Assembly (NCBI GenBank): GCA_944380885.1
Contig: CALWIZ010000013.1
Location: 1-54,160 of the forward strand
Reading direction: 5' to 3'
Length of the DNA stretch: 54,160 bases
DNA from: an uncultured Clostridia bacterium
GTDB lineage: Bacteria; Bacillota; Clostridia; Oscillospirales; Acutalibacteraceae
Each line of letters opens with the position of its first letter. Within the stretch, counting starts at the first letter, position 1. The position numbers and the translations under genes were made by a program. The notes below the pieces were generated by a model, which saw only the letters and a program-made list of their open reading frames with translations, made no database searches and was not told where the DNA came from. Of the stretch, positions 41,073-50,562 are shown in pieces.

Positions 41073-44000
41073 TTAAACGGAAATTGCTTGTGAAAGAGAG
41101 AAAGAATAAATTATTTTTTCCTTGACCGGTTTTTCAAATATTTTCGCGCACGCTTGAGCGTAAACCGAAAGCTGTTCACCGTAGGCTTCGGCAAGCGCCT
41201 GCGGACTGTCTGTACGGTCTGTTTTGAAATCGACTACAATGATACTTCCGTTTTCCTCAAAACAAAGGTCAACAGCGCCCTGAACTATAATTTTTTCGTC
41301 GCCGTGATTGTCTTTAAGCTCCGGATTGACTTTGTAAGCCGGAAGCTCTGTCAAAAACCGCATTTCTCTTTTCACAAGCGGAGACTTTTTTATTCTTCCG
41401 AAAAGCTCACTGTCGAAAAAGGCTTTTAATTTATCCCTGTTTACCGCTTCGGCTTCCCGTTCTGTAATAAACTGCCATTCATACAGTCTTTCAATTTCAG
41501 CGTCAAGCTCATCGGTTTTGTTAAAATCTATAAACTCAATTATTTTATGGGTCGCGGTTCCTTTTTCTGCGGCGGTCAAACCGCCCTCACTCATAAACGA
41601 CGGGCGCGATTTAAAAGCGTATTTTTCGCTTTCTGCCTTGTTTGCCAGCTCAGAGACCGAGCTTTTAGCCTCTGTTTCAAGAATATCGGCGTACGGATAA
41701 GTATATTCTATATTTTTTTCAAGCTGTTCTTCAAGTGCGGGGTCGGAGTGCGCTTCCGTTTGTGACGTTTCTGCAGATTCTTCAGTGCTGTTTTTAGCGA
41801 TAACATTTATTACAATGCGGCTTTCCGTATCGGATACGATAAGCCCGGTACCGGCACCGCGGATTTCCCTGCCGTCAGGATGAACCAGAGATGTAGTGAT
41901 AAGCCATTTAAGATACGAGCGCAAGCCGTAAAAATTTTCAGCCGGATTACCGTCGGAAAGCCTCAGACTTGAAATGCAGTTTCCTATTTCCTTTTCCGGA
42001 TCTTTTGCGCAGGCTGTAAAATAAAGCATATCTTCGGCTCTTGTCATAGCGACATACAAAAGTCTCAGTTCTTCCTCAGAAGTTTTTCTGCGCGTATAAT
42101 CGACGATTACCTCTCGTCCGACCGTTGTGTATTTTTCTTTTGCCTGTTCATCAAAATACTTGAAACCGATTCCGTACTCATCTGAATAAAGAGCCGCATT
42201 TCTTATGTCGTTATCGCTAAACGGCGTTTCATTAAGAGCTACTATACACACAGGAAACTGAAGACCTTTTGAAGAATGTATAGTCATAATTTTGACGGTG
42301 TCGCTGCCAGACTGCACGGCGGCCGACTTCAATCCGTTTTGCGACTGATTTATGATATATCTTACAAATCCTCCTATACCGCTTCTGCTTTCTCCCGCAA
42401 ATTGTTCGGCATATCCGGAAAGCATCAAAAGATTCCCGCGGCGACGGTCTCCGTCATTCAGTGCTGAAACCGTATTGAGAAAGCCGGTTTCGTAAAGCAG
42501 ATATGTTATCAGCTTCGGCAATGTAAGAGTGGCTGCAAGTATTCTGTATTTTTCCAATGCTTTGAGAATATCACGGCAGTGCTCATTACCGTTTTCGGCA
42601 GCAAATGTGACCGCTGAATACAGGCTTCCCTTTCTTCTGTTTATTCTTATATCGGCTAACTCATCAGAAGTAAACCCGAAAATGGGAGAATGCAATACAG
42701 AAAGAAGTTCGACATCGGAATCGGGGTTGTCAATTACTTTAAGCAGCGAAAGCAAAACCGACACCTCGAACGATTCGGCATATCCGTCCTCATTGAAATT
42801 AGCCGGAACGCCGTTTTTCCTCAGTTCCTCGGCAATAACCGGTGCTCTTTTGGAAGTGTTGCGAAGAAGTACGGCAAAATCCGAAAACTCGGCGCTTCTT
42901 AAAGTATCGTTATCCTGCCTGATACATTTCCCGGCGGACATTATCTGTTTTATTACCTGCGCGATACGGCGTGCCTGTGTGCGTACCTTTTCGGTAGTTT
43001 CCGCCGGTTCCTCAAGTATATCAAGCCTTACCGGAGATAAATCGCAATGAGGATATACCGCTTCAGGAATCAGTTTTTCTTCTTTGTCATAAACGATTCC
43101 GCCGGTTTCGGCAGTCATCATATTTTCAAAAAAGAAATTGATATAATCGCATATTTCCGGTTTGCTTCTGAAATTACTGCCCAATATAATTTTTTTACTG
43201 TCACCTTCTGCAGCAGATTCAAAAGGTACGGCGGAATTTATTTTTCGCAGAAAATTAGACGGCTGAGCGCCTCTGAAGCCGTAAATGCTTTGTTTCACAT
43301 CGCCTACGGCAAAAAGTTTTTTGCCGTGGTCTGATAATACGTAAAAGAGAATATCCTGAAGATTGTTCGTATCCTGATATTCATCTACCATTACTTCATC
43401 AAAGCGGCACGCTATTTCCTGTGCCTGTTCGTTTATAACAATATTTTCCCCGTTTTTGCTGCACAGTAATTTTAAAGCAAGGTGCTCTATATTATGAAAA
43501 GTAAAGGTATTTCTTTCGTTATATTCCTCAAAAAGTCTTTTTTCAAATTCAACTAAAATTTCCGAAAGCAATTTTGCCGGACGGTAAATCATCGCAAACT
43601 GTTTTTTAATAAAACCGCAATCGGTATAAAACAATTTTTTTAGTTTGGCCGTTATATCGATGATGTAATCTTTTGTCAGCTTGGCAAATTTTTCGGTTTC
43701 ACCCGATGATCTTGCCGTATTCGGAAGTTCAAAACTTTCGAGAATCTCAAAAATACCGTCCCAGTCGGCATTTTCCGCCGCCTCAAGCAATTCCGAAATT
43801 TTTTCCGCGGCGGTTTCAAAGCATAATCCGAATTTTTTGTATGCTTTTTCATCACCGCTTAATATATCAAGCTGATTTATAACCGCTTTTTGCAGAAGCA
43901 GTGCGGTTTTTCTTGCTTTTTCCACAGAATAATCATACCATAAATTCCCCGGCTTGAAATTTTCAGGCTCATAAAGCCCCGAAAGGCTTTTGAACCAACC

Positions 44001-44564
44001 TGTAGGAAATGCCATCTGACGGCTGTAATTGTACATTTTCAGTAAATATTCGAGAAAATTACCGTCGTCATATTCCGCGCCGACAAGCTCCATAAGGTCA
44101 AAGAAAACCGGATCGTTCGCATTATAATATGTTTCAAGTATTTCAGCGAGAACAGCCTCATCTATTGACCTCAATGAATTCTGATCCGAAATTTTAAAAT
44201 CCGGAGATATTCCTGCGGCAACGAAATTTTCTCTTACGAGGTCTATGCAGAAAGAGTCAATAGTACATATCTTAGCTCCGGAAATAAGCTGCTTTTGCTT
44301 AAGCAGACCAATATTGTCAGGATTAGCACGGCATTCATCGTCAAGTCTTTTTTCTATTCGCGAGCGCATTTCGGCGGCAGCAGCGTTTGTAAAGGTCACA
44401 ATAAGAAGGCGGTCGGCGCTTACCGGATTTATTTTATCGGTTATAAGTCTTATAACCCGCTCAACCAGAACCGCGGTTTTTCCAGAACCCGCCGCGGCGG
44501 AGACAAGTACGTTTCCCGCCGCGTCTATCGCGTTTTGCTGCTGTTTTGTAGGATTAAACGCCAT
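41073..44564 (-). CDS. addA: AddA helicase-nuclease subunit
   Basis: A 1163-residue UvrD-like helicase fused to a RecB-family nuclease, the motor and nuclease of AddAB for double-strand break processing. Walker A AAAGSGKTAVLVERV is near residues 18-32, VDEYQDTN near 390, VKIMTIHSSKGLQFPV near 760, and the C-terminal nuclease motif VQGAVDLCFEENGSIIVVDFKTD near 1090-1120. ATG 44564 follows GGGAGGA. It overlaps addB by 11 bp, so the two are coupled. Confidence 0.94.
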   Translation of the reverse strand: MAFNPTKQQQNAIDAAGNVLVSAAAGSGKTAVLVERVIRLITDKINPVSADRLLIVTFTNAAAAEMRSRIEKRLDDECRANPDNIGLLKQKQLISGAKICTIDSFCIDLVRENFVAAGISPDFKISDQNSLRSIDEAVLAEILETYYNANDPVFFDLMELVGAEYDDGNFLEYLLKMYNYSRQMAFPTGWFKSLSGLYEPENFKPGNLWYDYSVEKARKTALLLQKAVINQLDILSGDEKAYKKFGLCFETAAEKISELLEAAENADWDGIFEILESFELPNTARSSGETEKFAKLTKDYIIDITAKLKKLFYTDCGFIKKQFAMIYRPAKLLSEILVEFEKRLFEEYNERNTFTFHNIEHLALKLLCSKNGENIVINEQAQEIACRFDEVMVDEYQDTNNLQDILFYVLSDHGKKLFAVGDVKQSIYGFRGAQPSNFLRKINSAVPFESAAEGDSKKIILGSNFRSKPEICDYINFFFENMMTAETGGIVYDKEEKLIPEAVYPHCDLSPVRLDILEEPAETTEKVRTQARRIAQVIKQIMSAGKCIRQDNDTLRSAEFSDFAVLLRNTSKRAPVIAEELRKNGVPANFNEDGYAESFEVSVLLSLLKVIDNPDSDVELLSVLHSPIFGFTSDELADIRINRRKGSLYSAVTFAAENGNEHCRDILKALEKYRILAATLTLPKLITYLLYETGFLNTVSALNDGDRRRGNLLMLSGYAEQFAGESRSGIGGFVRYIINQSQNGLKSAAVQSGSDTVKIMTIHSSKGLQFPVCIVALNETPFSDNDIRNAALYSDEYGIGFKYFDEQAKEKYTTVGREVIVDYTRRKTSEEELRLLYVAMTRAEDMLYFTACAKDPEKEIGNCISSLRLSDGNPAENFYGLRSYLKWLITTSLVHPDGREIRGAGTGLIVSDTESRIVINVIAKNSTEESAETSQTEAHSDPALEEQLEKNIEYTYPYADILETEAKSSVSELANKAESEKYAFKSRPSFMSEGGLTAAEKGTATHKIIEFIDFNKTDELDAEIERLYEWQFITEREAEAVNRDKLKAFFDSELFGRIKKSPLVKREMRFLTELPAYKVNPELKDNHGDEKIIVQGAVDLCFEENGSIIVVDFKTDRTDSPQALAEAYGEQLSVYAQACAKIFEKPVKEKIIYSFSLSQAISV

Positions 44565-47500
44565 CTGAATCGTCCTCCCTCATCTTTTCAAACACTTCAC
44601 TGTTTTTCATAGACGGAACCTGTGTTCCGGGCATGCTTTCCCTGCCGCATACACTGCTGAAATCGCAGTATTTGCAGGCCGGAGTTTCACAGCCGTCCAC
44701 CGGCTTTGCCGATATATCACCGCTCAGGATTTCTTCACCGGTTTTTCGCATGAGTTTTTCTATATAGTCAAATATCTCACTGAAATTTTCCGAGTCTATA
44801 AAAGAAGTACAGCGTTTGTCAAGCTGTCCGCTTGTTGTAACCGAATATTTAGGAACATACTCGCCGTCAAGCTGCTTGTCCATTGCCTTAACAATATCTT
44901 TTTCTGAGCGAAGCAGACCGTTCATCGCCATTCCGGTACCGCCGAGATCACGCTTTGAAGGCATATAAAATATTCCTGCCGCCTTTTCGTCGTCAATATT
45001 CCTTCCTCTGACAACCGAATAGAGGTATATAAGCATCTGAAGATTAAGCCCGAAAATAACATCCGGCAATTTAAACTTTTTTGTTCCGGTTTTATAATCA
45101 ATAATTCTGATATATCCGTTGTATTCATCAAGTCGGTCGATTTTTCCTATAAGCTCTATATTTCCGCCGTCAAAGTCAATATTCAGCTTAGGCATATCAT
45201 CACCGCCGCCTATTTCAAGCTCGCACGCAACGGGCTCAAAATCGCTTTGCGCAAATTCATCGGAAATATGCTTTACCACCGCCTTGACCGACCGTGAAAT
45301 TCGCGACACAAGGAATTTATCACGGTTTGTCTCAACAGACCTGTATCCTTTTATTCCGTCGAGATACATCGCAATATATTTATCGACTTCATCGTTAATT
45401 TCTTTTTCAGACAATTTGCATAAGTCTTTTTTGTAGCATACAATTATTTTTTCAAGAACAAAATGGACTATTGTGCCTCGCTGCAAAACATCAAAATCTG
45501 CCGGCTGCAGTTTTTTTGCACCGAGCCCGTATCTGCAGAAAAACGAGAAACGGCACTTATGGAAAGTATCAAATTTTGATGCCGACATAATTATTTTGCT
45601 GCCGAACAGCTTTTCTGCCGTTTCAGGTGACACACTTTCGTCATCGGAATCATATGAAAAATCATTGATAATCTTTCCCGTATATTCCTTGCGTTTTTCA
45701 AGAGCTTTTTTTACCGTTAAAGCACCGCCCGCATCGTAATTAAAGCGTCTGCAATATTCAGAGTATGCCGCGTCGGCAGTTTCGGGGAGATTGTCCGCAG
45801 CAAGATTGCGGGAGGGCTCGGAAATCTTTTGACAGCCTAAATTCTGTACTATTTCCTCGACAAACGCCGACGGCGCCTTTTCCTCTCCAGATAATCCGCA
45901 GAGCGAATATGTAATGAAAAGTTTATCGGAGGGACAGCACAGATTGCAGTATACAAGATAATTTTCATCTATTACCGACGAAATCTGATTATCCGGTATA
46001 TCTATTCCGGCATCGATTATTTCTTTCCTTTCCCGCAAAGCAAAAATGCCGTCCGAAAATTGTTCTTTCGGAAAAACTCCCTGATTTGCTCCGATTATAA
46101 AAGCAACTTTCGGTCTTGAAGGCCGTATACGGTCAGCAGAACCGAAGGTCACCTCATCAAGCATTCTCGGAATCACACCTACTGAATCCAGAGATACCGC
46201 AAGCTCAAGCGCCTGAGCAAATTCACGCTTCGTTATCTGTCGGTCACCGAAGCACCTGGCAAGACTGTCAAGAATATGCATATATTTATCATATGACTGC
46301 TTTAAGATATCGCCCCTGAACTGCTCGTTTTCATTTTTAAAACGTTCGGAAAGCGCGCTGAGCTTTTCTGCCGCATTGCAGTCCTCAAGCAGCTTAACTG
46401 CTGCGGCCGCCATATCCGCCGCTGTTCCCCTGCAGTTTTCCCTGAAAGTAAGAAGCGGCTTTAAGGCAGTCATTCTCAGCAAATTAAGAGTATCGAGTTC
46501 GTCCTGATTTACACTGTTTTCTTTTTCGCTGTATACAAATCCCTTGGGATCCATATCCCATTCATTTTGCCACAGTTCGCCGTTAATATTCCACAGATAA
46601 ACGTAATTCTCGAGCTTTGACAGCTCTTCAAACCGCAACGTACCCAAACCTGTTTTATGAAAGCGAAGTATGTTTTCAGAAGAAAAGTTTACGGCGGCGT
46701 TAAGCGCAGCCGAGACAGCGACGGCTCCCGGAAATGCCGATAAAGGTTCTCTTTTGTCTGAAAAGCAGGGTATGCCGTTTTGCGCGCAGGCAGAGCGGAT
46801 ACCCTCTTCATATTGCTGGGCATCTCTCGCTATAATGACAAAATCCCTGTATCTGTACCCTTTTTCTCTTACAAGCTGTCTTATTTTCCTTGCGGTATAT
46901 TCCGCCTCGTCAAACATCGTAGCTCCTGCGCATACCGTTATATCGCCGCATGTTTCGGGCGCCGTATATTCTGCGCCTGCCATCATTCTTTCAAGCGCTT
47001 TTATATCTTCGGATATATGAGTGCCGCCGCCGAGAATAAGCGGTTTATCTTCTTTAATGTTATACTTTTCGGCGGACTTTCTGATACGCTCCGTCAGTTT
47101 TCTGACATTCGTGTAAACATTATATTCCTTTTCAAGCGACGGATCGTTTGTAAAGGCGAAAACAACATCGTCAGCCTGCGACAGAACCCTCTCGATTATT
47201 TTCATCTGCTGGCCTGTAAAGCCCTTAAAAGAATCAAAGAACACCGTTTTTCCGCTGAAGTAACCGTAATTTTCAAGCTTATAGTACAGCTTTGTAAGAT
47301 TATCTGCCGGATCCACGAACCGCTCGCCTACAAGAGCGTCAAACGTTTCATAAATAAGCGCCGTATCAGTCAGCTTGAGCCGCAATGTATCGCTTGTGGT
47401 TTCTTCTGCTGCCTTACGCAAATCTTCGGGAGTCACGGCGTTAATCTTGAATTCCCCTATTGTGTCCAGTATTGTCTTCGCAAAATAAACCGAACGGCAG

Positions 47501-47826
47501 TATTTTGACCAAAGCTTTAACTCACCTTCAAGCGATGAAAGCGCCCTATTCATAAAAATAACCTTGTCAGCACCCGAAAGACTTATGCCGGCAATACCTC
47601 CGACCTGTCTTCCCACATCGTCACACAGACGTGAAAAGGTTGTCACTCCTGTATTTAATGCCGCCTTATCACCTAATTCTTTAAGCACGGCTCTTTCGCT
47701 TTCAAACGAGAACTGTTCAGGCACAATAAGAACAGCTGTTTTTCCTGCGTCTGAAAGCTGCTTTATATTCTGAAGCACAGTATATGTTTTGCCGGATGCC
47801 GGACGTCCGAAAATAAATTTCAGCAT
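44554..47826 (-). CDS. addB: AddB helicase-nuclease subunit
   Basis: About 1090 residues. The N-terminal P-loop FGRPASGKTYTVLQNI is followed by a degenerate helicase core, and the C-terminal RecB-type nuclease has IRIIDYKTGTKKF. The iron-sulphur cluster ligands are visible as a lone Cys in TFHKCRFSFFC and a triad in CETPACKYCDFSSVCG near the end. The frame opens at GTG 47835, inside the GGAGGTG site; ATG 47826 (MLKFIFGRPAS) is the start. With AddA it resects breaks and loads RecA. Confidence 0.94.
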   Translation of the reverse strand: MLKFIFGRPASGKTYTVLQNIKQLSDAGKTAVLIVPEQFSFESERAVLKELGDKAALNTGVTTFSRLCDDVGRQVGGIAGISLSGADKVIFMNRALSSLEGELKLWSKYCRSVYFAKTILDTIGEFKINAVTPEDLRKAAEETTSDTLRLKLTDTALIYETFDALVGERFVDPADNLTKLYYKLENYGYFSGKTVFFDSFKGFTGQQMKIIERVLSQADDVVFAFTNDPSLEKEYNVYTNVRKLTERIRKSAEKYNIKEDKPLILGGGTHISEDIKALERMMAGAEYTAPETCGDITVCAGATMFDEAEYTARKIRQLVREKGYRYRDFVIIARDAQQYEEGIRSACAQNGIPCFSDKREPLSAFPGAVAVSAALNAAVNFSSENILRFHKTGLGTLRFEELSKLENYVYLWNINGELWQNEWDMDPKGFVYSEKENSVNQDELDTLNLLRMTALKPLLTFRENCRGTAADMAAAAVKLLEDCNAAEKLSALSERFKNENEQFRGDILKQSYDKYMHILDSLARCFGDRQITKREFAQALELAVSLDSVGVIPRMLDEVTFGSADRIRPSRPKVAFIIGANQGVFPKEQFSDGIFALRERKEIIDAGIDIPDNQISSVIDENYLVYCNLCCPSDKLFITYSLCGLSGEEKAPSAFVEEIVQNLGCQKISEPSRNLAADNLPETADAAYSEYCRRFNYDAGGALTVKKALEKRKEYTGKIINDFSYDSDDESVSPETAEKLFGSKIIMSASKFDTFHKCRFSFFCRYGLGAKKLQPADFDVLQRGTIVHFVLEKIIVCYKKDLCKLSEKEINDEVDKYIAMYLDGIKGYRSVETNRDKFLVSRISRSVKAVVKHISDEFAQSDFEPVACELEIGGGDDMPKLNIDFDGGNIELIGKIDRLDEYNGYIRIIDYKTGTKKFKLPDVIFGLNLQMLIYLYSVVRGRNIDDEKAAGIFYMPSKRDLGGTGMAMNGLLRSEKDIVKAMDKQLDGEYVPKYSVTTSGQLDKRCTSFIDSENFSEIFDYIEKLMRKTGEEILSGDISAKPVDGCETPACKYCDFSSVCGRESMPGTQVPSMKNSEVFEKMREDDSDGV

Positions 47827-47897
47827 TGTAAACACCTCCGCTGAAATCTATTTTAACATATATTTTTATCTTTTTCGAGCTTTTTCTTAATTGAGTT

Positions 47898-48164
47898 TTA
47901 TTTTCCGAATATAATCGGAAGAATAAGAAATCCGCAAACCGCAGGAACTCCGTAGCATACTGCACCTGCAGCTGTATAAGGATTAAGAGGAACATATACT
48001 CCGGTAAATTTTGCCGTAAGATTTATAATTGCAAGTACTGCCGCCCCTGCAAAAGCATTAAGCAGCAATGTTTTGACAGCCTTGCCGCTTTTTACAGAAA
48101 AAACAGTCACAGCTATAAAACCTACCGTAAGCAATATAAGAGCACCGTATTTTAAGACTTCCAT
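47898..48164 (-). CDS. bofA: BofA-family protein
   Basis: An 88-residue membrane protein matching pro-sigma-K processing inhibitor BofA. Two membrane segments (LKYGALILLTVGFIAVTVF and AVLAIINLTAKFTGVYVPLN) are followed by the conserved C-terminus NPYTAAGAVCYGVPAVCGFLIL. BofA, with SpoIVFA, holds the SpoIVFB protease inactive until SpoIVB signals, so it is the counterpart of spoIVB earlier in the window. It stands alone between nfnB and addB. Confidence 0.88.
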   Translation of the reverse strand: MEVLKYGALILLTVGFIAVTVFSVKSGKAVKTLLLNAFAGAAVLAIINLTAKFTGVYVPLNPYTAAGAVCYGVPAVCGFLILPIIFGK

Positions 48165-48209
48165 TTTATCACCCGATATATAAATATGCCGGGACAGTCT
48201 TATAAATTA

Positions 48210-48241
48210 CAGAAAGCCGCCGGATAACCGGCGGCTTTCTG
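48210..48241. terminator. Hairpin after nfnB
   Basis: CAGAAAGCCGCCGG and CCGGCGGCTTTCTG form a perfect 14-bp stem around ATAA, placed 16 bp past the nfnB stop. The tail is only moderately U-rich. Confidence 0.7.
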
Positions 48242-48257
48242 CATAAAGGAGAAAAAA

Positions 48258-49643
48258 TTATTTTGAAGAGATATATTCATCAATGGCTTTCGCGGCTGTT
48301 TTTCCGGCGCCCATGGCAAGAATGACGGTAGCGGCACCGGTAACTGCGTCACCTCCGGCGTATACGCCTTTCTTTGTGGTGGCTCCGGTATCCTCGTTTA
48401 CGATTATACCGCCCCGCTTATTAACTTCAAGTCCGTCTGTGGTGGACTTTATAAGCGGATTAGGAGAAGTGCCGATAGACATTATTACGCAGTCGGCGTC
48501 TATATCGTACTCGCTTCCCTCAATGGCGACAGGTCTCGCTCTTCCGGACTCATCAGGCTCGGAAAGCTCCATACGCTGACAGGTAATGCTTTTTACCCAA
48601 CCGTCTTCACCGTTGATTTTTGTAGGATTAGTAAGGAATCTGAACTCAATTCCCTCTTCCATTGCATGCTCGACTTCCTCACGGCGAGCCGGCAGCTCAT
48701 GTTCAGTACGGCGATAAACAACAGTAACATCGGCGCCCAAACGCTTTGCGGTTCTCGCGGCGTCCATCGCGACGTTTCCGCCTCCGACAACTATTGTCTT
48801 CTTGGCGTGCATTACAGGTGTGTCACTGTGCTCATTATACGATTTCATAAGATTGTTTCTGGTAAGAAATTCGTTTGCGGAATAAACACCGCAAAGCGCT
48901 TCACCTTCGATACCCATAAATCTCGGAAGCCCTGCGCCCGAACCGATGAAAACAGCTTCATAACCCATATCAAAAAGCTCGTCGACAGTTATTGTCTTTC
49001 CGATTATAACGTCAGTGTCAATTTCAACGCCGAGCGCTTTGAGACCGTCTACTTCCTTTTTAACTATTTTTTTAGGAAGTCTGAATTCCGGTATTCCGTA
49101 AACAAGAACACCGCCGGCGGTGTGAAGCGCTTCAAAAACAGAAACCTGATATCCTTTTTTCGCAAGGTCACCGGCGCAGGTAAGTCCTGACGGGCCCGAA
49201 CCGACAACCGCTACTTTATGTCCGTTAGGTTCAGGACGTTTAACATTTTCTTTGGCGTGTTCGTTGTGCCAGTCGGCGACAAAACGCTCAAGTCTGCCGA
49301 TGCCTACAGGTTCACCCTTTATTCCTCTTACACATTTCGATTCACACTGTGTTTCCTGAGGACATACTCGACCGCATACAGCCGGAAGGCTTGATGATTC
49401 CGATATAACCTGATATGCCGCTTCAAAATCGCCCTCTTTGATTTTTTCAATAAATGCCGGAATGTGTATATTTACCGGACAGCCTGATACGCAGGGCATA
49501 TTTTTACAGTTAAGGCAGCGCGCAGCCTCGTCAAGTGCGGTTTCCTCGCTGTAACCAAGAGCAACCTCCGAAAAATTTGAAGCACGCACAACCGGATCCT
49601 GAACCGGCATTTCATTTTTCTTTAAGCTCATATTCGCAGCCAT
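48258..49643 (-). CDS. nfnB: NfnB/GltA-type large subunit
   Basis: About 461 residues, homologous to the small subunit of glutamate synthase and to NfnB/NfnL of clostridia. N-terminal Cys clusters (CLNCKNMPCVSGCPV and CGRVCPQETQCESKC) hold [4Fe-4S] centres. The FAD site is VAVVGSGPSGLTCAGDLAKKG and the NAD(P) site IVVGGGNVAMDAARTAKRLGA. In clostridia the pair couples NADH and reduced ferredoxin to NADP+ reduction (electron bifurcation); a glutamate-synthase role is the alternative. The frame opens at 49673, but ATG 49643 (MAANMSLK) has AGGAGG before it and overlaps the nfnA stop (TAATG). Confidence 0.88.
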   Translation of the reverse strand: MAANMSLKKNEMPVQDPVVRASNFSEVALGYSEETALDEAARCLNCKNMPCVSGCPVNIHIPAFIEKIKEGDFEAAYQVISESSSLPAVCGRVCPQETQCESKCVRGIKGEPVGIGRLERFVADWHNEHAKENVKRPEPNGHKVAVVGSGPSGLTCAGDLAKKGYQVSVFEALHTAGGVLVYGIPEFRLPKKIVKKEVDGLKALGVEIDTDVIIGKTITVDELFDMGYEAVFIGSGAGLPRFMGIEGEALCGVYSANEFLTRNNLMKSYNEHSDTPVMHAKKTIVVGGGNVAMDAARTAKRLGADVTVVYRRTEHELPARREEVEHAMEEGIEFRFLTNPTKINGEDGWVKSITCQRMELSEPDESGRARPVAIEGSEYDIDADCVIMSIGTSPNPLIKSTTDGLEVNKRGGIIVNEDTGATTKKGVYAGGDAVTGAATVILAMGAGKTAAKAIDEYISSK

Positions 49644-50485
49644 TACTGTACCTCCTTTTTGAAAAGATTGCACGCCTCGTCATATGCGTGACGCTCAAAA
49701 TCGCGGTACATGGCTCCGCGTTTCATAGCTTCATCGAAATCTACCTCAAAACCGTCGAAATCCGGCCCGTCAACGCAGGCAAACTTGACCTTTCCTCCGA
49801 CAGTAAGACGACAGCCTCCGCACATGCCTGTTCCGTCAATCATTATCGGATTCATTGAAACCACGGTTTTTACATTTGCCGGCTTTGTTACACCGACAAC
49901 AAATTTCATCATAATCAGCGGTCCGATTGTAATGACTTCATCGTAGTTTTCTCCGGCATCGATAGCCTCTTTAAGAGGTACGGTTACAACGCCTTTTCTG
50001 CCGTGCGAACCGTCATCAGTCATAACGGTAAGCTTATCGGAGCAAGCGGCAAACTCATCCTCAAGAATTACAAGATCCTTTGAACGAAATCCTATTATCG
50101 AGTGAACCTCACAGCCCTGCTCGTGCAGCTTTTGTGCAACAGGCAGCGCTATGGCACAGCCAACGCCGCCGCCTACAACGCAGACCTTTTTAAGTCCTTC
50201 GGTTTCCGTGGGCCTTCCGAGCGGACCCGCGAAATCGGCCAGATAATCACCGACCTGCTTGTGGTTTAGCTTCTCGGTAGTAGCACCTACTACCTGAAAA
50301 ATTATTTTAACGGTACCCTTTTCCCTGTCGTATCCGGCTACGGTAAGCGGTATACGCTCGCCGTCTTCATCGGTACGCAATATGATGAACTGACCTGCTT
50401 CCGCTTTTTTGGCAACCAGCGGCGCTTCAATTTCCATCATTGTAACGGTGGGATTGAGTTCTTTTTTGCTTACAATCTTAAACAT
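49643..50485 (-). CDS. nfnA: NfnA-type ferredoxin-NADP+ reductase subunit
   Basis: About 280 residues of a ferredoxin-NADP+ reductase-like protein. An FAD-binding barrel (AGQFIILRTDEDGERIPLTVAG) is followed by an NAD(P)-binding lobe (KVCVVGGGVGCAIALPVAQ), and a C-terminal [2Fe-2S] site has Cys in GTGMCGGCRLTV and VKFACVDGP. This is the NfnA/PyrK-type layout. The frame opens at ATG 50494, directly abutting AAGGA; ATG 50485 (MFKIVSKKE) is better spaced and preferred. Paired with nfnB by overlapping codons. Confidence 0.88.
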   Translation of the reverse strand: MFKIVSKKELNPTVTMMEIEAPLVAKKAEAGQFIILRTDEDGERIPLTVAGYDREKGTVKIIFQVVGATTEKLNHKQVGDYLADFAGPLGRPTETEGLKKVCVVGGGVGCAIALPVAQKLHEQGCEVHSIIGFRSKDLVILEDEFAACSDKLTVMTDDGSHGRKGVVTVPLKEAIDAGENYDEVITIGPLIMMKFVVGVTKPANVKTVVSMNPIMIDGTGMCGGCRLTVGGKVKFACVDGPDFDGFEVDFDEAMKRGAMYRDFERHAYDEACNLFKKEVQ

Positions 50486-50507
50486 CAGATTCATTCCTTA
50501 TTATAGT

Positions 50508-50545
50508 TTAAATCAGCGCCTCCGCGTAAGAAGGCGCTGATTTAA
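50508..50545. terminator. Hairpin between adh and nfnA
   Basis: TTAAATCAGCGCCT and AGGCGCTGATTTAA form a perfect 14-bp stem. No long U run follows on either strand, but it separates the alcohol dehydrogenase from nfnA. Confidence 0.55.
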
Positions 50546-50562
50546 TTTTATACTGTCAGGCT